Source: Acetatifactor sp.
GTDB lineage: Bacteria > Bacillota > Clostridia > Lachnospirales > Lachnospiraceae
Reading direction: 5' to 3'
NCBI GenBank assembly: GCA_016290775.1
Contig: JAEEVF010000001.1
Coordinates: forward strand, 744,001-808,000
Length of the DNA stretch: 64,000 nt
The notes below the pieces were generated by a model. The model saw only the letters and a list, made by a program, of their open reading frames with translations. It was not told the origin of the DNA and made no database searches. The stretch's first letter is position 1; each line of letters starts with the position of its first letter. The translations under genes were made by a program, and so were the position numbers. Positions 26,615 through 34,846 of the stretch are shown here, in pieces.

Positions 26615-26714
26615 GCACTTGTTCCTTTCATGTGTATTTTGCATACAAATTACGTCATATTTTCTTATTCTTCTTTGATCGCGTTTGATTGCGTTTGACC
26701 GCATTTCCCCTGCA

Positions 26715-27137
26715 TTAGAATGCCATCAATGCAAATTTGCTCACTGCGATCTCCTGGATGACCATGCCAAGCTCTTCTTTTTCTTCAGGTTTTAGCGAGC
26801 AAAGCTCATCCACTCCAAGGTTTTTTGTGATATATTCATTCGAAGCATAACCAAACAGATTTTCTTTGACGGCCAGCAAATTGACCTTGATCTTTGCTTT
26901 GAGTTGCTTAAGGATCTTAACTTCGAAGCTCTTTGGGTCAAGATAATAAAGATGTGTCTCTAACGTATCCTCTAGGTCTGCTTCTGGAAGCAAATACCTC
27001 TCACAGACCAGGCGAAATTTGAATGGAACCTCCTCGCACTCCAAAAGCTCTTCAAAGGTGAACTTGCAGCCCACGTATATGGTCCCAACGTCCTGAATGG
27101 CATATTTGCCATCTTCATAGATTCTACCGTTTCCCAC
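26715..27137 (-). CDS. conserved hypothetical protein, unknown
   Basis: The 140-residue soluble protein is not recognised. It starts MGNGRIYEDGKYAIQDVG and contains many acidic residues and two cysteines. It has no membrane helix and no clear catalytic motif. The middle alternates strand and helix (KFRLVCERYLLPE, LETHLYYLDPKSFEVKIL). It lies 18 bp after the sigma-like gene and about 100 bp before the M16C peptidase start, so it is probably co-transcribed with the sigma-like gene. Good frame structure and spacing support it as a real gene. Confidence 0.6.
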   Translation of the reverse strand: MGNGRIYEDGKYAIQDVGTIYVGCKFTFEELLECEEVPFKFRLVCERYLLPEADLEDTLETHLYYLDPKSFEVKILKQLKAKIKVNLLAVKENLFGYASNEYITKNLGVDELCSLKPEEKEELGMVIQEIAVSKFALMAF

Positions 27138-27155
27138 GCCGCTCCCCCCTTTTCG

Positions 27156-27896
27156 TTATTCGTTTAAGTCAATCCCTTCGATCTTGAAACCGCTCATGCG
27201 GATCGCATCGCGGATCGCGTTTTCGGAAAGACCGCTTTCTTCCGCCAGTTCCTGAACCGTGACGTTCCTTCTGAGTTCTTCTGAAAGCTCTCTCGCCTTG
27301 TCAGCCACAAGATTGACCTTGTCGGCCACCTTTGCGTCCAGCTTTTTCGCATCCGTGTTCTCGCGGATGTGGGATTCCATGGCATCCATGATCATCTTTC
27401 CAAGAAGACCCAACGCTTCCTGCGCGCTTTCCTGGCTGCCAAGCATCGAAACGCCGATGGCAAGTGCCACGTTGCCCTCACCGATCAGATCCTCTAAGTA
27501 AACGCCCTGCCCTGCATAGAGCTTTGCGATCTGCGGAACCTCCTTTAGGTAGATCTCGGTTAATCTCGTCTGCGCATCCGCATCTCCTGCCATGGCAGAT
27601 AAGGTGATCGCTTCCTTCTCGCCCTCAGTTACGTCGCCCAGCCCTTCGATCTCGGACAGATACTCCTCGAGATAGTCCATTTCCTTCTCGGTCAGATATT
27701 CCTCCGGATCCAGATGCTGCCCAATCCCGATCTTGCTCTGCAGCAGATAATCGTACACCATCTGCATCTGCTCGCCCGACAGCGAAAGCCCCGCAAACGC
27801 ATCCATTACCTGCGCCTCCGTGACCATATTCCCCTGCCCCCTCGCCAGGGCCTTAACGTCCTCCAATATCTTCGCAAATTCCTGTTCCCTGCTCAT
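27156..27896 (-). CDS. degenerate sigma-70-like protein (regions 1.1, 2 N-part and 3 only)
   Basis: The 246-residue product resembles a primary sigma factor that has lost key parts. Residues 1-55 look like region 1.1 (ILEDVKALARGQGNMVTEAQ, LLQSKIGIGQHLDPEEYLTE). Residues about 105-145 match the core-binding start of region 2 (LTEIYLKEVPQIAKLYAGQG, LEDLIGEGNVALAIGVSML). Residues about 170-240 match region 3 (NVTVQELAEESGLSENAIRD). The aromatic FSTYATWWIRQ-type stretch that opens and reads the -10 box is missing, and region 4 (-35 recognition) is absent. AAGGAG lies eight bases before the start. It could bind core polymerase without promoter recognition, or be a decayed paralogue. Confidence 0.65.
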   Translation of the reverse strand: MSREQEFAKILEDVKALARGQGNMVTEAQVMDAFAGLSLSGEQMQMVYDYLLQSKIGIGQHLDPEEYLTEKEMDYLEEYLSEIEGLGDVTEGEKEAITLSAMAGDADAQTRLTEIYLKEVPQIAKLYAGQGVYLEDLIGEGNVALAIGVSMLGSQESAQEALGLLGKMIMDAMESHIRENTDAKKLDAKVADKVNLVADKARELSEELRRNVTVQELAEESGLSENAIRDAIRMSGFKIEGIDLNE

Positions 27897-27952
27897 GTAT
27901 ATTTCTCCTTGAGTTATAAATCCAAATTTGTAAAATGTTTGCTTTCAGCTAA

Positions 27953-28303
27953 CTCGGGGTGATGCATGGAAGCTCCCTCTCAGGGACGCTCGCGCTCTGA
28001 GTTCAGCGTATCGGTACATAAGTCCTCTCACTTCGAGACCAAAAAAGAATGGTCTCTCGTGATACGAGGACTAAGTACCGACGCTTAGGAACTAAGCCCT
28101 GAGAGTGAGCATCCAAGCATTCCCCTCGGGTTTTTGGAAGAACCATGCATTGTCATTTTCAAATTGCAACAACATATGTACCGATGCGCCGAATTTGTCA
28201 GGGGCTTTGCCCCTGATCCTGAGCGAAGCGAAGGACGTGCCGAAGGGCACGCCACTCAGAGCGAGAGCGTCCCTGAGAGGGAGCGCCCATGCATCACCCC
28301 GAG
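27953..28303. repeat. composite palindromic repeat with 49-bp inverted ends
   Basis: The 425-bp gap between the sigma-like and rhomboid-like genes is filled by nested inverted repeats. The ends 27953-28001 and 28255-28303 are inverted copies matching at 46 of 49 positions, both ending in CTCGGGG. Inside, 28001-28092 folds on itself (TCGGTAC...GTACCGA; GAGACC...GGTCTC). A third, weaker inverted copy of the left end lies at 28097-28131. A GGGGC/GCCCC hairpin lies near 28200. No transposase and no target-site duplication was seen. Confidence 0.85.
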
Positions 28304-28321
28304 TCGTCATATTACCATACA

Positions 28322-29230
28322 TTACTTCACATGCTCATGCGTATACAAATGCTTCTCGCAATACTCATAATTCCCATTGCACTTCGAGCAGAACCGGAAC
28401 TCGAGATTTGGATCATCGCATTCCGTCTGGCCGCAAATCGCGCATTTATGCTTTGTGATGGATTGGGCCTTCTGCACTTTGTGCTGGAATTCGGCTCTGC
28501 GTTTGATCTGCGAGGGTCTTAGGTGGCTAAGGTTGCGCACCATGAAGAAGAAAATCGCAACGTTGATCAGGGCTGCTCCGATCGCAAACTTTCCAAACAC
28601 GCCTCCAACAATGAAGGAATATCCCAAAAGAACGAGGTCAAGGATGCCGAGCCACTTCACCTTGATCGGGATCACGAACATCAAAAGCACCTGCATCTCA
28701 GGATATACGATCGCAAACGCAAGGAAGATCGACATGTTAATATAATACGTGCTAAAGGAAAGGGAGAAAACCTGCCAAAGATTTTGCAGTATCTGGATCT
28801 TGGTTGGCTCCTGTCCATATTTCAACATATAGTCAAGCACTATGACTCTTGTCTCGGGCAAAAGGGCCGGCAGAAAATAGCTAAAAGCAAAACACACAAA
28901 AGCAAATAAAACAGTCACTAAGATGCCTCGGAAGATAAAGACGTTGTACTTGTAGGTTCCCATGGTACGTTCCATGGTCGTGCCGATGCTGTAATAGAAA
29001 AACAGCATGATCACGGTGAAGATGTCAAAGGTTTCAGGCGGTACAATGATCCAAGTGATCACGCGCCATACCTGGATCTTCGTGATGATCTGATAAACAT
29101 CCAGCGTCAGCCAGTTCAAAAAGTTGGAGTTCACATATTGCATAATATAACCGATGACATAGCATCCGATCAGGATCAAGGTAAGGTTCTTGATCGCGTA
29201 TTTTCCAAACTTCCGTTCAAATTTGCTCAT
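28322..29230 (-). CDS. rhomboid-like membrane protein lacking the catalytic serine motif, with C-terminal zinc finger
   Basis: The 302-residue protein has about six hydrophobic helices. Features recall the rhomboid/derlin fold: QVWRVITWIIVPPE after the first helix, and a later VYPEMQVLLMFVIPIKVKWL like the loop after rhomboid helix 4. The catalytic GxSG motif is not found; the corresponding stretch reads YINMSIFLAFA, and no clear catalytic His is placed. It is therefore probably a pseudo-protease. The last ~45 residues hold CAICGQTECDD and FCSKCNGNYEYCEKHLYTHEH, a likely zinc-binding module. The start has GGAGG nine bases upstream. Confidence 0.7.
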   Translation of the reverse strand: MSKFERKFGKYAIKNLTLILIGCYVIGYIMQYVNSNFLNWLTLDVYQIITKIQVWRVITWIIVPPETFDIFTVIMLFFYYSIGTTMERTMGTYKYNVFIFRGILVTVLFAFVCFAFSYFLPALLPETRVIVLDYMLKYGQEPTKIQILQNLWQVFSLSFSTYYINMSIFLAFAIVYPEMQVLLMFVIPIKVKWLGILDLVLLGYSFIVGGVFGKFAIGAALINVAIFFFMVRNLSHLRPSQIKRRAEFQHKVQKAQSITKHKCAICGQTECDDPNLEFRFCSKCNGNYEYCEKHLYTHEHVK

Positions 29231-29252
29231 ATTTCAAATCCTCCACTCTCGT

Positions 29253-29281
29253 ATTTTACCATTATGTGCGAAAGAAGTAAA
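29253..29281 (-). promoter_or_regulatory. promoter of the rhomboid-like gene
   Basis: On the minus strand this is TTTACT (29276-29281), a 17-bp spacer and TAAAAT (29253-29258), 22 bp before the start codon. Confidence 0.55.
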
Positions 29282-29342
29282 CCGAGTGCGTCGAATTTAT
29301 ATTCTTTTAAGGATTCTTTCCCCTTTTCTTTCTTTTTGTTCG

Positions 29343-29371
29343 TTGCTTTTTCATGCTTTTTGTCGTATAAT
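29343..29371 (+). promoter_or_regulatory. promoter of the dehydratase-activase fusion gene
   Basis: TTGCTT (29343-29348), a 17-bp spacer and a perfect TATAAT (29366-29371). The -10 box ends 8 bp before an in-frame ATG at 29380, so that codon cannot have a leader, and translation must start at 29404. Confidence 0.65.
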
Positions 29372-29403
29372 CTAAAAGAATGTCAAAAGGAAAGGTTTTT
29401 GAA

Positions 29404-32400
29404 ATGCAAGAAACGATCTCAAATCTTGAAAATCAGAATACTCTGCAAGAGGCCACACTCGGCATCGACATTGGTTCCACAACAGTAAAGATTGCCATCT
29501 TAAACGAAAACAACGAGCTATTGTTTTCCGATTACAGAAGGCACTTTGCGAACATCCGCGAGACCTTGTCAGATCTTTTGCAGGAAGCATATGAACAGCT
29601 TGGCGAGCTGATGCTTTACCCCATGATCACCGGTTCCGGCGGCCTTACGCTGGCCAACCACCTGCAGGTTCCCTTTACGCAGGAAGTGATCGCCGTTGCG
29701 ACTGCCCTTAAGACCCTCGCTCCAAAGACCGACGTTGCCATCGAGCTCGGCGGTGAGGACGCAAAGATCATTTACTTTGAAGGCGGCAACGTGGAGCAGC
29801 GCATGAACGGTATCTGCGCAGGCGGTACCGGCTCCTTTATCGATCAGATGGCGTCCCTCATCCAGACGGATGCAGCCGGCCTGAACGAATATGCAAAGGA
29901 TTATCACTCATTATATACGATCGCGGCTCGTTGCGGCGTTTTCGCAAAGACCGACATCCAGCCCCTCATCAACGAAGGTGCGACGAAGGAGGATCTTGCC
30001 GCTTCCATCTTCCAGGCCGTTGTAAACCAGACCATTTCCGGCCTGGCCTGCGGTAAGCCCATCCGCGGACACGTGGCCTTCCTTGGCGGTCCTCTTCATT
30101 TCCTGGACCAGTTAAAGGTTGCCTTTATCCGCACCTTAAAGCTAGATGACGAGCATGTGATCGATCTGGATCACTCTCACTTGTTTGCAGCCATGGGTAG
30201 TGCCATGAATGCCGCCGAAGGCAAGAAATATCCCGCCGAGGTTGCAACTGCTGGTGGCGGTTCCGCCTCCATGGCAAAGCCCGGAACGCATTATACCCTG
30301 TCTGAAATGGTTGGTAAGCTCTCTTCTGAGATCCACATGGAATTCGAAGTGGAAAGAATGGAGCCCCTGTTTGCCACGCAGGAAGAATATGATGAATTCT
30401 GCGCTCGTCACGCAGGAAGTCATGTCCAGACAGGCAAGCTTTCCGATTATCACGGCAATGCCTTTCTTGGCATTGACTCCGGCTCTACGACCACAAAGAT
30501 TGCACTCGTAGGCGAGGACGGGTCACTGCTTTATTCCTTCTACAGCAACAACGGCGGTAGTCCTTTGACGACGGCCATCGGTTCTCTGAAGGAGATTTTT
30601 GAGCAGCTTCCTCCCGACGTAAAGATCGTTCGCTCCTGCTCCACCGGTTACGGCGAAGCTTTGATGAAGGCTGCGTTCCTTTTAGACGACGGCGAAGTTG
30701 AAACCGTTGCGCATTACTATGCCGCCGCTTTCTTTAATCCGCAGGTGGATTGCATCCTCGACATCGGCGGTCAGGACATGAAATGCATTAAGATCAAAAA
30801 CCAGACCGTAGACAGCGTGCTCCTGAACGAGGCATGTTCTTCAGGTTGTGGTTCCTTTATCGAGACCTTTGCGAGGTCCCTAAATTACAGCGTTCAGGAT
30901 TTTGCAAAAACTGCTCTTTTCGCAGAGCATCCCATCGACCTCGGTACGCGCTGTACCGTGTTCATGAACTCCAAAGTAAAACAGGCCCAGAAGGAAGGCG
31001 CTTCCGTTGCTGATATTTCCGCCGGCCTTGCATATTCCGTCATCAAGAACGCACTTTTCAAGGTGATCAAGGTGTCCGATGCTTCTTCCCTTGGAAATCA
31101 GATTGTCGTTCAGGGTGGCACTTTCTATAACGATGCAGTTCTCCGCAGCTTCGAAAAGATTGCAGGCTGTGAGGCGATCCGTCCCGACATTGCCGGCATC
31201 ATGGGCGCGTTTGGTGCAGCACTCATCGCCAGAGAGCGTTATGAGGAAGGCTATGAAAGCACCATGCTCTCCTACGAGAAGATCTGCGCTCTCAAGTTTG
31301 AGACCAGCATGGCTAAGTGTAAGGGCTGTACGAACAACTGCCGTCTGACGATCAACAAGTTTTCAGGCGGTCGTCAATATATCTCCGGCAACCGTTGCGA
31401 ACGCGGCATCGGCGGCCAAAAGAACGCTCACAACGTTCCTAATCTGTTTGAATATAAGCTCCATCGGCTTTTCAATTACGCTTCTCTTGAGCCCGAAGCG
31501 GCTACGAGAGGAACCGTTGGCATTCCCAGAGTCTTGAACATGTACGAGGACTATCCCTTCTGGCACGTGTTCTTTACGAAGCTTGGCTATCGCGTGGTGC
31601 TCTCGCCCAGCTCCAACCGTAAGATCTATGAGCTCGGCATTGAGTCCATTCCCAGCGAGTCGGAATGCTATCCTGCGAAGCTGGCGCATGGTCACGTGGA
31701 ATGGCTGATCAACGCAAACGTAGACTTTATCTTCTATCCCGCGTTGTTCTATGAGCGCAATGAAATGCCCGATGCAAACAATCACTACAATTGTCCCATC
31801 GTTACGTCCTATTCCGAGAACATCAAAAATAACGTGGAGTCCATCTCCAGCGGCAAGGTAAGGTTGCGCAATCCGTTCATGTCCTTTGAAAACGTGAACA
31901 CCGTAAGCGACGCGCTCATCAAGGAATTCAAAGAGATTCCTGCCTCCGAGATCCGCTCCGCCTGTGAAGAAGCCTGGAAAGAGATGGATAAGCTTCGCGC
32001 AGACATGCGTGCAAAGGGCGAAGAAACCCTGCAGTACCTGAAAGAGACCGGCAAGCGCGGCATTGTTCTCGCAGGTCGTCCCTATCACGTGGATCCTGAG
32101 ATCAACCACGGCATTCCCGAGTTGATCACTTCCTATGGTCTGGCAGTGTTGACTGAGGATTCCATCTCCCACCTTGGCTGTCCTGACAGACCTTTGATCG
32201 TTTCCGACCAGTGGATGTACCACAGCAGACTGTACGCGGCGGCAACCTATGTCCGCACCGTTGAAAACCTTGACCTGATCCAGCTGAATTCCTTCGGCTG
32301 TGGACTTGACGCCGTAACTACTGACCAGGTGAATGACATTCTTTCCGGCTCCGATAAGATCTACACTTGCCTGAAGATCGATGAAGTAAACAATCTAGGC

Positions 32401-33747
32401 GCCGCAAGGATCCGCGTACGCTCCCTTCTGTCTGCGATCCGAGTTCGCGAAAAGCTCGGAAAGTCTCGTACCATCAGGCCTACCAACATTGAAAAAGTGA
32501 AATTCACGGAGGAAATGAAGGATACCTATACCATCCTTTGTCCTCAGATGAGTCCCATCCATTTCGACGTCATGGAGCCTGCTTTCGCAGCCATCGGCTA
32601 TCGTTTCAAAGTCCTTGGCAACGATAATAAGCACGCCGTTGACGTAGGTCTGAAATATGTTAACAATGATGCCTGCTACCCTTCCCTTTTGGTCGTAGGG
32701 CAGCTCATGCAGGCACTCCTTTCGGGAGAATATGATCTGAACCGCACGGCGCTGATCATCACCCAGACCGGCGGCGGATGTCGTGCGACCAACTACATTG
32801 GTTTTATCCGTCGTGCCCTGAAAAAGGCTGGAATGGAGCAGATCCCCGTAATCTCCCTGAACATCGGCGGCATTGAGACAAACCCCGGCTTTCCCATCAA
32901 TACGGAGCTTTTGCTGCGCGGTGCCTTAGCCGCTGCATTCGGTGATATCTTCATGCGCTGCGTTTATCGCATGCGTCCCTATGAAGCAACTCCGGGAAGC
33001 GTCGATGCCGTTCACCGGAAATGGCTGAAGGTCGTTCAGGACTATGTTTCCGCAAAGCACGTGAACCTGCTGAAGTTCAATGGGCTTTGCAGGAAGATCA
33101 TCCGTGACTTTGACCAGATTCCCCTGCTCGACGTTAAGAAGCCTCGCGTCGGCATCGTTGGTGAGATCCTCGTAAAGTTCTCTCCCGCCGGAAACAACCA
33201 TTTGGTGGAGCTTTTGGAAAGCGAAGGCGCTGAGGCCGTTGTTCCTGACCTTATGGACTTTATGCTTTATTGCTTCTACAACCAGATCTATAAAGCTGAG
33301 CACCTTGGAACCAGCAAGAAGGCCGCACGATTCTCCAATCTTGGTATTTGGGCCATCGAGCACATTGTTCGCGGCGCATCCAATAAGGAGTTCAAAAAGA
33401 GCAAACACTTTATCCCTCCGAATCCGATCCGCAAAACCGTGGAATTTGCAAAGCCCATCGTTTCGATCGGAAATCAGACCGGTGAGGGATGGTTCCTAAC
33501 AGGTGAAATGGTGGAGCTCATCCATGAAGGCGTGCCCAACATTGTTTGCACCCAACCCTTTGGATGTCTTCCAAACCATGTCGTTGGAAAGGGCGTCATC
33601 AAGGCACTTCGCAAGGCATATCCCGAGTCCAACGTCGTTGCGATTGATTATGATCCCGGCGCCAGCGAAGTAAACCAGCTAAACCGCATCAAACTCATGC
33701 TCTCCTCCGCACAGAAAGCACTCCGCGAGGAAGCAGCTCAAAAGTAA
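29404..33747 (+). CDS. acyl-CoA dehydratase activase fusion (double ASKHA plus DUF2229/HgdB-like domains)
   Basis: The 1,447-residue protein is of the 2-hydroxyacyl-CoA dehydratase activase-related type. There are two ASKHA ATPase modules, starting LGIDIGSTTVKIAI (about residue 19) and FLGIDSGSTTTKIAL (about 355). Each has the cluster-binding pattern of this family (GGTGSFIDQMA with AARCGVFAKTD; ACSSGCGSFIETFA with GTRCTVFMNSKV). A CKGCTNNCRLTINKF cysteine region and large C-terminal regions follow. These resemble DUF2229 (VGIPRVLNMYEDYPFWHVFF) and dehydratase-subunit proteins (QTGGGCRATNYIGFIRRAL). The usual role is ATP-driven electron injection into a [4Fe-4S] dehydratase; the partner of the giant fused form is unknown. 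ATG 29404 has AAGGAAAGG upstream. Confidence 0.85.
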   Translation: MQETISNLENQNTLQEATLGIDIGSTTVKIAILNENNELLFSDYRRHFANIRETLSDLLQEAYEQLGELMLYPMITGSGGLTLANHLQVPFTQEVIAVATALKTLAPKTDVAIELGGEDAKIIYFEGGNVEQRMNGICAGGTGSFIDQMASLIQTDAAGLNEYAKDYHSLYTIAARCGVFAKTDIQPLINEGATKEDLAASIFQAVVNQTISGLACGKPIRGHVAFLGGPLHFLDQLKVAFIRTLKLDDEHVIDLDHSHLFAAMGSAMNAAEGKKYPAEVATAGGGSASMAKPGTHYTLSEMVGKLSSEIHMEFEVERMEPLFATQEEYDEFCARHAGSHVQTGKLSDYHGNAFLGIDSGSTTTKIALVGEDGSLLYSFYSNNGGSPLTTAIGSLKEIFEQLPPDVKIVRSCSTGYGEALMKAAFLLDDGEVETVAHYYAAAFFNPQVDCILDIGGQDMKCIKIKNQTVDSVLLNEACSSGCGSFIETFARSLNYSVQDFAKTALFAEHPIDLGTRCTVFMNSKVKQAQKEGASVADISAGLAYSVIKNALFKVIKVSDASSLGNQIVVQGGTFYNDAVLRSFEKIAGCEAIRPDIAGIMGAFGAALIARERYEEGYESTMLSYEKICALKFETSMAKCKGCTNNCRLTINKFSGGRQYISGNRCERGIGGQKNAHNVPNLFEYKLHRLFNYASLEPEAATRGTVGIPRVLNMYEDYPFWHVFFTKLGYRVVLSPSSNRKIYELGIESIPSESECYPAKLAHGHVEWLINANVDFIFYPALFYERNEMPDANNHYNCPIVTSYSENIKNNVESISSGKVRLRNPFMSFENVNTVSDALIKEFKEIPASEIRSACEEAWKEMDKLRADMRAKGEETLQYLKETGKRGIVLAGRPYHVDPEINHGIPELITSYGLAVLTEDSISHLGCPDRPLIVSDQWMYHSRLYAAATYVRTVENLDLIQLNSFGCGLDAVTTDQVNDILSGSDKIYTCLKIDEVNNLGAARIRVRSLLSAIRVREKLGKSRTIRPTNIEKVKFTEEMKDTYTILCPQMSPIHFDVMEPAFAAIGYRFKVLGNDNKHAVDVGLKYVNNDACYPSLLVVGQLMQALLSGEYDLNRTALIITQTGGGCRATNYIGFIRRALKKAGMEQIPVISLNIGGIETNPGFPINTELLLRGALAAAFGDIFMRCVYRMRPYEATPGSVDAVHRKWLKVVQDYVSAKHVNLLKFNGLCRKIIRDFDQIPLLDVKKPRVGIVGEILVKFSPAGNNHLVELLESEGAEAVVPDLMDFMLYCFYNQIYKAEHLGTSKKAARFSNLGIWAIEHIVRGASNKEFKKSKHFIPPNPIRKTVEFAKPIVSIGNQTGEGWFLTGEMVELIHEGVPNIVCTQPFGCLPNHVVGKGVIKALRKAYPESNVVAIDYDPGASEVNQLNRIKLMLSSAQKALREEAAQK

Positions 33748-33750
33748 AAC

Positions 33751-33782
33751 AAAGGCCTTCCCGCAATGGGAAGGCCTTTTCA
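33751..33782. terminator. bidirectional intrinsic terminator
   Basis: AAGGCCTTCCC (33752-33762) and GGGAAGGCCTT (33768-33778) form a strong stem with T-rich flanks on both strands. It lies between the convergent activase and aldo/keto reductase genes. Confidence 0.85.
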
Positions 33783-33809
33783 TGATCCGTTAAATCATAT
33801 CACGTTATG

Positions 33810-34832
33810 TTACATTGGTTTTCCGTTCAGGATTTCTTGATAATCCTTGTAATTCTTTTCAAGCAATGTCGGCGTATCAAGTCCATACGGACATTTCGAC
33901 ATACATTTCCCGCAATGGAGGCACTTCTCGATGAGCTTCATCTTCTCCTGCCAGCTTTCTGTCAGCCAGGCTTTCGAAGGTGCTCGCCTTAGCATCAGGC
34001 TCATTCTTGCCGCATTATTGATCTCGATCCCAACAGGACAAGGCATGCAATAACCGCACCCTCTGCAGAACTCTCCTAAAAGCTCCTTTCTGTCATGATC
34101 GATCACCGCCTTTAATTCGTCAGTCATTGTCGGCGGCTCTTTGATATATGACAAAAACTCATCTAACTCGCGCGCTCTTTGGATTCCCCAGATCGGAAGC
34201 ACGTTGTCAAACTGCGCAAGATAGGCATATGCCGCCGCCGAATTGGTAATGAGGCCTCCCGACAGGGCCTTCATGGCGATAAAGCCCATGTCTGCCTTCT
34301 TGCAGAGCTCCACAAGCTCTAAGTCCTTTTCCGTTGCCAAGTAACAAAACGGGAACTGCAAGGTTTCATAAAGCCCGCTTTCTATCGCTTCCTTGGCAAC
34401 GCTCAGGCGATGATTTGTAATGCCGACGTGCCGGACAAAACCCTGCTCCTTTGCTTCGAGCATGGCTTCGTAAAGTCCGCTCCCGTCACCAGGCTTAGGG
34501 CAAAAAGCGGGATTATGGAACTGATACAGGTCCACGTAATCCGTACGCAGATTTCCAAGGGAGGTTTTTAAGTCCTTCCAAAAGTTTTCCGCAGTGGTCG
34601 CACCTGTCTTGGTCGCAATATAGACCTTTTCACGCATACCATCAAAGGCCTGGCCGAGCTTCACTTCGCTGTCCGTGTAAAAGCGTGCCGTGTCAAAGAA
34701 TCGCATACCGCCGTCATATGCCTTACGAAGGAGCCTTACGGCCTCTTCCTGCGTTACTCTTTGTACCGGAAGTGCTCCAAAAGCGTTCTTTTCCACTACG
34801 ATGCCTGTTTTGCCGAGCTTTACTTTCGTCAT
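33810..34832 (-). CDS. aldo/keto reductase with C-terminal ferredoxin-type [4Fe-4S] domain
   Basis: The 340-residue protein combines a TIM-barrel reductase with a cysteine-rich tail. The active-site tetrad is visible as Asp and Tyr in FFDTARFYTDSE, Lys in IATKTG and His in LYQFHNP. The tail has FCRGCGYCMPCPVGI and CLHCGKCMSKCPYG, two ferredoxin-like sets, a layout common in anaerobes. The substrate is unknown. It follows the peptidase-like gene by 14 bp, making it the last gene of the gpmI operon before the terminator. Confidence 0.92.
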   Translation of the reverse strand: MTKVKLGKTGIVVEKNAFGALPVQRVTQEEAVRLLRKAYDGGMRFFDTARFYTDSEVKLGQAFDGMREKVYIATKTGATTAENFWKDLKTSLGNLRTDYVDLYQFHNPAFCPKPGDGSGLYEAMLEAKEQGFVRHVGITNHRLSVAKEAIESGLYETLQFPFCYLATEKDLELVELCKKADMGFIAMKALSGGLITNSAAAYAYLAQFDNVLPIWGIQRARELDEFLSYIKEPPTMTDELKAVIDHDRKELLGEFCRGCGYCMPCPVGIEINNAARMSLMLRRAPSKAWLTESWQEKMKLIEKCLHCGKCMSKCPYGLDTPTLLEKNYKDYQEILNGKPM

Positions 34833-34846
34833 GCCGTTCCTCCTTT

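Noticed and set aside
26676..26704. Three ~10-bp repeats of GCGTTTG before the M16C gene
   Set aside because: Very short and imperfect; could be an operator but nothing else supports it.
28092..28322. A 76-codon frame inside the palindromic element
   Set aside because: It coincides with the inverted repeats and has no ribosome site or conserved motif.
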